This document shows, piece by piece, positions 1-8,653 of a stretch of DNA of 37,346 bases. The notes below the pieces were generated by a model, which was not told the origin of the DNA, did not search any database, and worked only from the letters and a program-made list of their open reading frames with translations. Origin of the DNA: CAYXFD01 sp964464175 (GTDB lineage Bacteria; Cloacimonadota; Cloacimonadia; Cloacimonadales; JAJBBL01). The DNA is taken from assembly GCA_964464175.1 (NCBI GenBank), contig CAYXFD010000027.1, forward strand, positions 1 to 37,346, read 5' to 3'. Numbering within the stretch: position 1 is the first letter of the stretch; every line of letters starts with the position of its first letter. The translations under genes and the position numbers were made by a program.

Positions 1-69
1 CGGTATATCATTGTTAGGCAATAGGTTAAAAAATTGCACTGTAAAAGATCAGTTAAGCTCTCTTTTGAA

Positions 70-3051
70 TTATTTATTGAACCATCCTGCCACTAAATCA
101 CAAACCTCTTCCGGAGTAGAAGCCTGGTATAGATCAGTCGGCAATATTTCTCTGAAAAACCTGCCGTAGAACTTATTAACAACGCGGCTATCGATCACTA
201 ACACAACGCCTCTGTCCTTCTTATTACGGATCAATCTTCCGAAACCTTGCCGGAATCTAAGCAGGGCATTGGGAAGAGTGGAGTGCATGAAGGGGTCTTT
301 TCCTTCTTTTCGGAGTTTTTCATGATAAGCTTCGATCAACGGTTCGGAAGGTACCTGAAACGGCAATTTATAAAGAATCAGCAATGACAGGGAGTCTCCC
401 GGCACATCTACCCCCTCCCAGAAAGAACTCGTCCCCAGGAGAACCGCTTTACCGTCCTGCCTGAACTCATTCAGGGCAACTGTCCGGCTGTAACCTTTTC
501 CCTGGGCAAGCAGTAAAACATCGTTCCGGTAAAATTCGTCACTCACCTTATCATAGACAGTATTGAGGTCTTTGTAAGAAGTAAAGAGAACCATAGCCCC
601 CACTCTGGCACTATCAATCGTCATTTTTAACAGCTGAATACTTTGAGGCATAAAATAGTCATCTGAGGGAATCGGCAAATAACTTGCTGCCAAGACAAGA
701 GTTTGTTTATCAAAGTCAAAGGGAGAATTGATTATCAGTTCTCTGGTAATCTTATCAGCAGTCGTGGTTAGTCCCATTCTAAGACGAAAGAATTTGAAGC
801 TGTCCCTTAAGGCGAGAGTAGCTGAGGTAAAGATCAGGGCATTGACCCGCGAATAGAGGCTTTTCTGCAGATAGGAGGAAACATCAAGGGGAGCATAGTT
901 AAGAACACCGGAGGGATAGTTTTGTTCTGAAGCTGAAAAGCTGCTTAGCCAGAAGGCATAATCATTAAAATCAGGTTCTTTAAGAATCTTGCACCCTTCA
1001 ATGAGATCTTTTGCCTTTTCAATGGCTCCTGCTAATCTTTCCTGGTGTTCATCATAGTCACTTATCTGATTCTTATTGATCTGGAGAAGAAACTGTGAGA
1101 GATTGAATAATCTGCCGAATACTCCGGTCAGGAAGGAGATCAACTCTTCGAGACGTGCAACCAGATAATCCTCCTTCTTCTTTATTCTGAGCTTACCAAA
1201 GCTTCCCTGCTCCTTGACCTGACCTGCGATATTGGTAAAAAAATCGCTGATAAGGTTTTTCTTGTCGTCCAGAGAGAGAATCAGATAATCTACGTCAGTG
1301 ATCATGGTTCCCTTTTTAGTGTCATCAATAACACTTTTCTGGATTGCTGTTTTCAAGCCGGGCAGGATTCCGGTCTGAAGATTTCTGCGGATATTGATAT
1401 GGGCTAACTGGTGGAAAAAGTTGGTAAGATCACTATAGGAGAGAGAGAGTCCCAGATAGCTTGAAGCCATTTCGGGAAGATTATGAGCTTCATCGATAAT
1501 CAGGTAATTATTCTCTTTATTACCAAATCTGTCAAAACTCAGATCAGTTAGTAAGAGGGAGTGATTCGTCACAATAAGACTTGATTTCTCAGCCTTGTGC
1601 CGTACTTTCATATAATAACATTTACCATATTCAGAGCATCTTCTCCCGGAACAGAAATATCTTTCGGCAGCAATCTTTTTCCATAGAGATGAATACTGAC
1701 GCTTCACTTCCGCAGTAGATTCTCTGGAGAAAGAGGAGTTTTCTGAGATATCACCGGAACGGGTATATTGCTGCCAGACCAGAAGATTAACAAGATTAGC
1801 TGCCTCAGAGGGGGAAAGAGTTTTTCGGAAAGATAGTCTTATCTCGTTCCATTTCCGGGTACAGAGATAATTCTCTCTTCCTTTCAGGATAACAGCCTGA
1901 AAGGGTACCGGGACACACTGTTTGATAATTGGCAAATCTTTAAAGAAGAGTTGCTCCTGCAGATTCTTGGTATTTGTCGATACAAACACCTTCTGTGCTC
2001 TCTTATGAGCAAAATGTAACGCTGTAACCAGATAGGCAAGAGTTTTTCCGATCCCCGTTCCTGCTTCTACGATCAGGAATTCATCATTATTGAGAGCATG
2101 ATCAATTGCCTGAGCCATTTCGATCTGCCCCTCCCGGTATTCATATCCGGGAAATCTTTCTGCAAAATATCCCTTTTCCTCGAAACTGAGATTAACTATT
2201 GATTCCGCGGGATCAGTAACTCCGCTATTTTCATGAGTGTCCTTTGGAATTTTTGCCTCTGTCAGTCCGGAAAAAACATCTCCTGCCGGGCTCTCCTCAC
2301 TTTCCTGAAACCAGTTATCAGTTCTAATCAGATTATGTGATTTGATAAATCCGAGAGCTGGGGCGAGGGGAGATTGATACAATCTCAAATAATCGTCAGG
2401 CTTGTTTTTAATGAGGGCAAATCGTCTCTGGTAATCGATTATCCGGCGGAAATAGTCTTCCAGGTCACTGCTGTGTTCTGCATATTGAGCTATTTCCAGA
2501 AGAGAAGAATTCAATTCAAAGGGTATATATTCAAGCACAAAATTTGTCAGTTGAACAAACACCTGACCTGTAATGAAGGCGTCGTTTACAGCACGGTGGT
2601 ATTTCTTTTCGGGTTTGATTTGCAGAGCAGCAGCGACAGTTGCCAGTTTATGATTGTTGAGAAAGGGGAGATAGACTCGTGCCAGCTCTAAGGTATCATA
2701 TACGGGGTTGTCTAATGAAGGTAACATGTGAATAGTAAGCCCGTTACGGATAAAGGTAACATCGAAGCTGCTGTTATGGCAGATTACCAGGTCATCTTTC
2801 AGATAATTGAGCAAACCGGAAAGAGCCTGCTTGCTGCTGACCCCCTCTTCCAGATCACTCTCCTTAATACCGGTCAGTTGTTTGATCATGGTAGGTACTG
2901 GAATACTCGGTTTGATCAGGACATTGAACTCATCCTTTTTCACCCCTTTTACAAACCTGACAGCCCCAATCTCGATTATTTCGCTCTTTTGCGGGTCTAA
3001 ACCGGTAGTCTCTATATCGAGCGTAACAAAAGAAAAGGAATCCCAAAACAT
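70..3051 (-). CDS. dinG: DinG-family helicase with N-terminal 3'-5' exonuclease domain
   Basis: Predicted ATP-dependent DNA helicase of the DinG/XPD group (superfamily 2) fused to a DnaQ-like exonuclease, probably acting in DNA repair or replication-fork processing in the cytoplasm. The N-terminus has the ExoI motif DIETTGLDP (residues 12-20), and the exonuclease domain fills about the first 170 residues. A Walker A motif (GTGIGKT) lies near residue 330 and a DEAH box near 520. Between them are four cysteines (one near 397, three near 467-478) spaced as in the [4Fe-4S] cluster of DinG/XPD helicases. Motif V (SFWEGVDVPG) and motif VI (RQGFGRLIR, near 935) close the helicase core. The length of 993 residues suits the exonuclease-DinG fusion class. 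The gene starts 42 bases after the sigma-54 activator gene and may be co-transcribed with it. No clear Shine-Dalgarno sequence is visible. Confidence 0.93.
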   Translation of the reverse strand: MFWDSFSFVTLDIETTGLDPQKSEIIEIGAVRFVKGVKKDEFNVLIKPSIPVPTMIKQLTGIKESDLEEGVSSKQALSGLLNYLKDDLVICHNSSFDVTFIRNGLTIHMLPSLDNPVYDTLELARVYLPFLNNHKLATVAAALQIKPEKKYHRAVNDAFITGQVFVQLTNFVLEYIPFELNSSLLEIAQYAEHSSDLEDYFRRIIDYQRRFALIKNKPDDYLRLYQSPLAPALGFIKSHNLIRTDNWFQESEESPAGDVFSGLTEAKIPKDTHENSGVTDPAESIVNLSFEEKGYFAERFPGYEYREGQIEMAQAIDHALNNDEFLIVEAGTGIGKTLAYLVTALHFAHKRAQKVFVSTNTKNLQEQLFFKDLPIIKQCVPVPFQAVILKGRENYLCTRKWNEIRLSFRKTLSPSEAANLVNLLVWQQYTRSGDISENSSFSRESTAEVKRQYSSLWKKIAAERYFCSGRRCSEYGKCYYMKVRHKAEKSSLIVTNHSLLLTDLSFDRFGNKENNYLIIDEAHNLPEMASSYLGLSLSYSDLTNFFHQLAHINIRRNLQTGILPGLKTAIQKSVIDDTKKGTMITDVDYLILSLDDKKNLISDFFTNIAGQVKEQGSFGKLRIKKKEDYLVARLEELISFLTGVFGRLFNLSQFLLQINKNQISDYDEHQERLAGAIEKAKDLIEGCKILKEPDFNDYAFWLSSFSASEQNYPSGVLNYAPLDVSSYLQKSLYSRVNALIFTSATLALRDSFKFFRLRMGLTTTADKITRELIINSPFDFDKQTLVLAASYLPIPSDDYFMPQSIQLLKMTIDSARVGAMVLFTSYKDLNTVYDKVSDEFYRNDVLLLAQGKGYSRTVALNEFRQDGKAVLLGTSSFWEGVDVPGDSLSLLILYKLPFQVPSEPLIEAYHEKLRKEGKDPFMHSTLPNALLRFRQGFGRLIRNKKDRGVVLVIDSRVVNKFYGRFFREILPTDLYQASTPEEVCDLVAGWFNK

Positions 3052-3093
3052 ACCGGTCTATTCAAAATAGGCTGAGAAACAGAACATCTATAG

Positions 3094-6000
3094 CTACTCT
3101 TTCTCGAGTTCATAACGTTTGATCTTTTTAATTAATCCCTGGCGGCTGAGACCCAATTCTTTTGCTGATTGAGTCTGATTCCAGGAATTTCGCTCTAAAG
3201 CTTTAAAAATCATACTTCTCTCTAATTCTTCAATGGCGTCTTTTAACTGTGTCTTGTCAGTTAAATCTAAGGACTCTTCTCCGATCGAATGTCTGAAGAT
3301 ATCCTCGGAGAGATCAGACGGCTTGATATAGGAGTCATTTTCTACTAAAGTCACAGCCCGTTCGATCTCATTCTCGAGTTGTCTAATGTTACCTGGCCAA
3401 TCACAGTTCATAAAATATCTCATCGCTTCATCGGTTATTCCCTTAATATTCTTGTTCATCTTTTTATTATACTTGTCGAGAAAATGGATGGCAAGCAAGG
3501 GAATATCGGACTTTCGTTCACTTAACCGGGGTACCTCTATTTTGATCACATTAAGTCTGTAATAAAGATCGAGACGAAACTCTCCTTTTTCTATCTTGTC
3601 CTGAAGTGAGACATTAGTTGCGCAAATAACTCTGACATCAACCCTCTGCGTTCTGGTCGAACCGACTCTTTTAATCTCTCCTTCCTGCAGAAACCGGAGA
3701 AGCTTAGCCTGGGTGGACAGACTGATGTCAGCGATCTCGTCGAGAAAGAAGGTACCTCCGTCCGCGATCTCAAAGAGCCCTTTTTTATCATAAGTTGCTC
3801 CGGTAAATGACCCTTTGACATGTCCGAATAATTCGCTTTCCAGTAGTGTTTCAGGTAAAGAACCGCAGTATTGAGCGACGAATTTTTTATTCTGTCTGAC
3901 GCTGTTATAATGGATTGCTTTCGCTATTAATTCCTTTCCGGTTCCGCTCTGCCCTTCCAGAAGAACCGTAGTGGGGACATCCTTTACTTTTTCAATGATA
4001 TCAAAAATCTCCTGCATCTTCTCGCTTTTTCCGATAATGTTGGTGAATATCTGAGGGGAGCTCAATTCCTCGCGGATATTGGCATGGGAAAGCGAGAGGG
4101 CAGAATGACGGAAGTTCTCGATTATAACAACAGTCTGATTAGAGAGAGCATTCAGCAAATTACAGATTCTCTCGGAAAAGTAATGAGACCCGTGAGTACT
4201 GAAAAGCAATATCACTCCAAGGACATCATTATGAAAACTGAGAGGAAAAGAGATGATGTTATTATAATCGGAAGCGAAATGAGGCTGCTTGTAGTTTTGA
4301 ACTTTATTGTCATGAAAGGTCTTTTGAATAACGTTCATCATGCTGTCATAATCCTTTTCTTCATTGGAAAAACTATTAAACAGCTTATATTCCCAGGATT
4401 CCGGGTTTGCCCGGGTGTTGTAGAGACATATTAACCCGCCATCTGCTTCAGCGAGGTCCACAAAACTGTCCAGGGTATATTCCAGCAGTGAATCGAAGCT
4501 GGAGATGGACTTGAGATTCTGGGTTGTTTCGTTAAATTTGATTAGCAGTGATTCTTGCCTTCTACCTTCCTGAATTTCCGGATCATAAGTTTTTTCAATT
4601 TTCTGGATGAAGAGATCATTCTTTTCAATCAGGCTGATAGCTCCGTATTCCTTGAGGATCTTTTTATTATTATGAAGGATTTCCAAAGCCTGCTGCCACT
4701 CTTTATTCTCATAAAGAATACTGGCAAACTCATAATTCGCTAAAGCCAGTTCATAATAGTTTTTGGTCTCGACAAAGATCTTACTCGCTTTCTCAAAATT
4801 CTCCTGAGCATATTTCGCATCTTTCCTCTCCAACAACCCTTTGAGGAAATATGTCTTACCAATTTCGAAATTGTTATTGATCTCCTCTGCTTTGGTCAGT
4901 GCAAGTTCCAGATAATAGGAGGCACTTTCATAATTCCTGGTTTGGATGAAGTAGAATGCCATTTTATGACAACCCTCTATAATCTTGTCATGAGCATTGA
5001 GAGATTTGAAGAAATCAAGGCTTTCTACTAAAAAACCGTAGGCTTCACTGAATTTATGAAGATTAGTCAGGACACTCCCCATATTGCCCCAGATCTCTGC
5101 TCTTTGATATTCGTCGTTCAATTGAGGTATGATCTTTGATGCCTTAAAAAAGAGATCATAAGCCAATTCATATTCACCCCGTTTTTCATACAGCTCTCCA
5201 AGATTATTATATGAAGTACACAAGCCTTCGATAAAATCATAGTTCTTCGATTTATCTATCGCTTCATTATAACAATCGACTGCCTTAGACCATTTACCGG
5301 ATTTGAAACAGAGGGCTCCCATATTGTTCAGAGCAGCGATCAGGTTTTTCAGCAGATTGAAGTTTCTGGCAATTTCGAGGGTCTTTTCAAAAGCTTCGGC
5401 AGCTTTTTCGAATTCTCCGTTATCCATGTAAGTTACGCCAATGTTATTATAGATATTGCAGATATTATACCTGTCACTCAGCATTTTCTTAATTTTCAGT
5501 GCTTCATTGAAGTAGTTGAGTGATTTTTTATAATCTCCCCTGTCGTCCCACAAACCGCCTAAATTATTATAGCAGACAGAGATCCCATCCAAATTATAGC
5601 GTTTCTTTTCTAAACTCAAACTCTTCAGATACTTATCTTCTGCCTCTTTCCATTCTCCCTTATACATGTTGAGGATCCCCAGATTGTTGCTTATTGCGGC
5701 CTGTCCGGCTATATCGGAGAGATTACGGAATATTGTATTTGCTTCATTAAAGGCAGCCTCAGCTTTTTCCCACTGATTAGTATAATAGTAGAGCTTACCC
5801 AGGATTTTTTTAGTCTCGGCAAAGATTCTCTGCTTCTTCTCCTGATCCTCAATAGCTTCGTATTCTTCGTAAATTTGATCGGCATAAGTCTTTGCTTCCT
5901 TATCATTGTTAAGTTCGATATTGATCTCTGCTTGCTGCAGTATTATTTTACAGAGCCAGTATTTGTTCTTTAAGGAGGGATAATGCTTTTTAATTATCTC

Positions 6001-7407
6001 CAGAGCATAGGTGTAAGAATTCATTTTGTACAGGCTGTCTGTTAACTCATAAACGATCTCTTCTATTGGCGACTTCGCCGTTTTGGTAATTCGAAGTGCT
6101 TCCCGAAAATTCTGACATGCCTCTTCAAACCTGCTCATTTTTTTATTAACACGACCCATCCGGAGCTGCAATTCTATTTTCATTTTGTTCGTTTTTACTT
6201 TACTTTCATAGAGTTGCAATACGTTCATCAGATTATCGTAGTCATGCAATGTCTCCAGATAATCACTAAAACCCTTCAGCATCTTATCCTCGGGTAGAAT
6301 TGCTTCTTTATCAAGGAGATATTGTTTTATCTGGTAGGTAGCAAATTTTTGCAAGTAATCGGAATGAGTTTTAGCGTAAAGGTCATGAAAATACTGATAA
6401 CTCTTTTTGCGGGCTTCACTCTCCAGATTATAGAAGTAATCTTTGAAGCAGCCGAGTTTCATAATCTTGTATCCGGCATCTGTCTCTTCTATATAAAGAT
6501 TATTCAGCAGTCCTTTGATTATCTTCTGTAACTGAGCAGGTTCGATCTTATTCCCTTTTTGGCTGAAATACTTTTTCAATGCTGTCTCAGAAGCGTATTT
6601 ATCAAAAAGAAAGATCGCTTTCAGAACATTGATCTCTCTTTTATTGAGTTTATTGAGCTTCTCGGAATAGATTTGCTGGATACTGATCTGTTTATCTAAA
6701 TAGCTGGTTAGTTTGAATTCTTTGTCTTTACCCTCATGAAAGAACTCATTCAGAATATACTCGATAATATAGATGTTACCCTGGGTTATATTGAACAGTA
6801 TCTCACTCTGTGTTTGCAGTTCCTTCCCCTTTTGCTCAAAAAGCTCAGAAAGCACTAACAAAATATCCGATACATTGAAAAAATCAAGGTGCTCTTTGCT
6901 GGAAAAAGGAAACAATTCTGAGGCGGTAAAAACAATAATCTTTATCTGTCTCTCAGTTGGATACTGGACAAAATACTGGAGAAAGTCGAGAGTGTAGCTG
7001 TCTATGGCATCAGCATTGTCAATCAGTAAGATCAGATCATCCAATCTATCCCTCTTCCTCATCTTCTCTGTTAACATATAGAAAAGATCATACCTGCCAA
7101 GGGTTTCGAATCTGGCAGCAAATTCATACAGTTCCCCGTATTCATCATCATTGAGTTCAAAGATAAGCTTGAAAATATCGTGAAACTGATTGACCTCAAA
7201 GGTAGAAGGATAATACTTCTGAAATTTGAGGCCCTTCTTTTTTAGTTCTTCCGAAAGCTTTTTAAAAAGATAGGTCTTGCCGGAACCGGAAGAACCAATG
7301 ATTTCAATCAGATCACTCTTCTTCTGAGTTATCTTTCTTTGCAGCTCTGTTATGAGATTACTCTTCCCGATGTGATGTAGTATCGTCTTATTGATAATTC
7401 TATCCAT
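3094..7407 (-). CDS. sigma-54-dependent transcriptional activator with STAND-like ATPase, TPR and GAF domains
   Basis: A 1437-residue regulator expected to activate RNA polymerase carrying sigma-54. Domains in order: a P-loop NTPase (Walker A GSSGSGKT near 40, Walker B-like LILLIDNAD near 126) resembling AAA_16/STAND sensors; tetratricopeptide repeats over about 400-905; a GAF-type sensor (about 955-1100); the sigma-54 AAA+ core with GQSGTGKE near 1152, GSFTGA (a variant of the GAFTGA loop) near 1200 and FFLDEIAD near 1218; and a C-terminal Fis-type helix-turn-helix (about 1405-1437, SAKELGLSRQGLIKKIKRY). I chose the ATG at 7407 because GGAG lies 8 bases upstream; the in-frame ATG at 7425 has no Shine-Dalgarno sequence. 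There is no receiver domain, so it is probably not a phosphorelay response regulator. Its target genes are not known; two sigma-54-type promoter candidates occur in this window. Confidence 0.9.
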   Translation of the reverse strand: MDRIINKTILHHIGKSNLITELQRKITQKKSDLIEIIGSSGSGKTYLFKKLSEELKKKGLKFQKYYPSTFEVNQFHDIFKLIFELNDDEYGELYEFAARFETLGRYDLFYMLTEKMRKRDRLDDLILLIDNADAIDSYTLDFLQYFVQYPTERQIKIIVFTASELFPFSSKEHLDFFNVSDILLVLSELFEQKGKELQTQSEILFNITQGNIYIIEYILNEFFHEGKDKEFKLTSYLDKQISIQQIYSEKLNKLNKREINVLKAIFLFDKYASETALKKYFSQKGNKIEPAQLQKIIKGLLNNLYIEETDAGYKIMKLGCFKDYFYNLESEARKKSYQYFHDLYAKTHSDYLQKFATYQIKQYLLDKEAILPEDKMLKGFSDYLETLHDYDNLMNVLQLYESKVKTNKMKIELQLRMGRVNKKMSRFEEACQNFREALRITKTAKSPIEEIVYELTDSLYKMNSYTYALEIIKKHYPSLKNKYWLCKIILQQAEINIELNNDKEAKTYADQIYEEYEAIEDQEKKQRIFAETKKILGKLYYYTNQWEKAEAAFNEANTIFRNLSDIAGQAAISNNLGILNMYKGEWKEAEDKYLKSLSLEKKRYNLDGISVCYNNLGGLWDDRGDYKKSLNYFNEALKIKKMLSDRYNICNIYNNIGVTYMDNGEFEKAAEAFEKTLEIARNFNLLKNLIAALNNMGALCFKSGKWSKAVDCYNEAIDKSKNYDFIEGLCTSYNNLGELYEKRGEYELAYDLFFKASKIIPQLNDEYQRAEIWGNMGSVLTNLHKFSEAYGFLVESLDFFKSLNAHDKIIEGCHKMAFYFIQTRNYESASYYLELALTKAEEINNNFEIGKTYFLKGLLERKDAKYAQENFEKASKIFVETKNYYELALANYEFASILYENKEWQQALEILHNNKKILKEYGAISLIEKNDLFIQKIEKTYDPEIQEGRRQESLLIKFNETTQNLKSISSFDSLLEYTLDSFVDLAEADGGLICLYNTRANPESWEYKLFNSFSNEEKDYDSMMNVIQKTFHDNKVQNYKQPHFASDYNNIISFPLSFHNDVLGVILLFSTHGSHYFSERICNLLNALSNQTVVIIENFRHSALSLSHANIREELSSPQIFTNIIGKSEKMQEIFDIIEKVKDVPTTVLLEGQSGTGKELIAKAIHYNSVRQNKKFVAQYCGSLPETLLESELFGHVKGSFTGATYDKKGLFEIADGGTFFLDEIADISLSTQAKLLRFLQEGEIKRVGSTRTQRVDVRVICATNVSLQDKIEKGEFRLDLYYRLNVIKIEVPRLSERKSDIPLLAIHFLDKYNKKMNKNIKGITDEAMRYFMNCDWPGNIRQLENEIERAVTLVENDSYIKPSDLSEDIFRHSIGEESLDLTDKTQLKDAIEELERSMIFKALERNSWNQTQSAKELGLSRQGLIKKIKRYELEKE

Positions 7408-7593
7408 AAACTTTACTCCAACCATTTCTGATGAGTCATCTTTTTCTCATTGCATTTATCTTGTCAACCACTTTAACAGAGTATGTAAAGATAAGTTACA
7501 ATTCGTTGTTTTTTTTAGCAGTAGGATGCTGCTAATAATCGCATGAGGGTTAGTATTGGAGAGTTTTAAGGTAAAATGGGGAGAAAATGGAGT

Positions 7594-8616
7594 TCAGCTA
7601 AAACTTAACAAAGCCTCTTTGAGTTTCTCAGGTGAGATCTCTTTCAGACAGCGAAAATGCTTTTTCGGGCAGTTTTCGCCTCCATGAAGAGAGCAGGGTC
7701 TGCACGGGAGATCAGTTTGCAGGATCAGGGCATTTTCATTCAGGGGAGCAAAACCGAGACGGGGATGAGTAGCTCCGAAAATGGCGATCTGCTTCTTCTT
7801 TAATGCTGCCGCAATGTGCATAGGGCCGCTATCATTAGTGATTATTACATCAAAGTAAGAGACAATTTCAGCGAGCTGACCGAGATTGAATCTTCCACAC
7901 CAGTTTAATGGTTTTATTCTGCATAAATTCCTTAATCTTTCTGCTATTGCCTTCTCTTCCTCCGATCCTAAAAGAACAAATCTGTAATTTTCATTCTCCG
8001 GGATGCTGTTGATAAAAGCAGCCAGCATCCCGACAGGATAGCGTTTTGTTTTATGATTTGCCCCGGGAAAAAGGGCAATTGTCTTAGCGGTTTTCAATTC
8101 TTTTTCCTGCTGCCATAACTTATTAAGAGAACTGTCCTGAAGCTTGATCTTAAGCTGAGGCTGGTAATCACTTCTTTCTATATCGATATTCAGGTGACTA
8201 AAGATACTGAAGTATAAAAACACTGTTGAATCTATTGAAGATTTGGAGATCTTAGCTGTTATCAAAAATCTTCGGAGATGCTGTTTGTTGTAGCTGACTT
8301 TCCTTTGGGCTGGAAGAAAGATCTTGAGCAGGAAAGTCTTCGGTTTGGCGTGCAGATCAATGAGCAGATCGTATTCACTCTTCTCCTTACCCGAAACAGA
8401 AGAGAGATGCTCTTTAACCGCCCTGACCGCTTGAGTCTTGTCAATAAAAGGTATGACCGTATCTACGCCCTCAAACAGCTTGACCAAAGGGACAAAGGGC
8501 TGCTTTGTCAGATAATCTATGCGGCAGCCGGGATAGACTTTCCGCAGATGACGGATAACCGGTTCGGTGAGGACAATATCACCGATCGAACTGAGACGGA
8601 TAATCAGAATCTTCAT
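7594..8616 (-). CDS. glycosyltransferase family 9, ADP-heptose:LPS heptosyltransferase type
   Basis: Predicted GT9 glycosyltransferase that transfers heptose from ADP-heptose to the LPS inner core at the cytoplasmic face of the inner membrane. The N-terminus (MKILIIRLSSIGDIVLTEPV) is the typical GT9 Rossmann start. The C-terminal donor-binding region carries TNDSGPMHIAAAL near residues 255-268, the family signature, and a Cys-rich segment (CRPCSLHGG...CPKKHFRC) like that of WaaF-type enzymes. The length of 340 residues is normal. It starts 37 bases downstream of alaS on the same strand and is probably co-transcribed with it. WaaF versus WaaC or another GT9 role cannot be settled from sequence alone. 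It fits with the gmhB and lptD genes at the other end of the window. Confidence 0.87.
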   Translation of the reverse strand: MKILIIRLSSIGDIVLTEPVIRHLRKVYPGCRIDYLTKQPFVPLVKLFEGVDTVIPFIDKTQAVRAVKEHLSSVSGKEKSEYDLLIDLHAKPKTFLLKIFLPAQRKVSYNKQHLRRFLITAKISKSSIDSTVFLYFSIFSHLNIDIERSDYQPQLKIKLQDSSLNKLWQQEKELKTAKTIALFPGANHKTKRYPVGMLAAFINSIPENENYRFVLLGSEEEKAIAERLRNLCRIKPLNWCGRFNLGQLAEIVSYFDVIITNDSGPMHIAAALKKKQIAIFGATHPRLGFAPLNENALILQTDLPCRPCSLHGGENCPKKHFRCLKEISPEKLKEALLSFS

Positions 8617-8653
8617 TCGTAGTGATCCTGTTTAAGGTTCGCTCTGAGATATT

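Noticed and set aside
7515..7535. 7-bp hairpin TTAGCAG/CTGCTAA next to a T8 run, as a terminator
   Set aside because: On the plus strand the T-run comes before the hairpin, and on the minus strand the hairpin is followed by A residues, so neither strand has a terminator layout.
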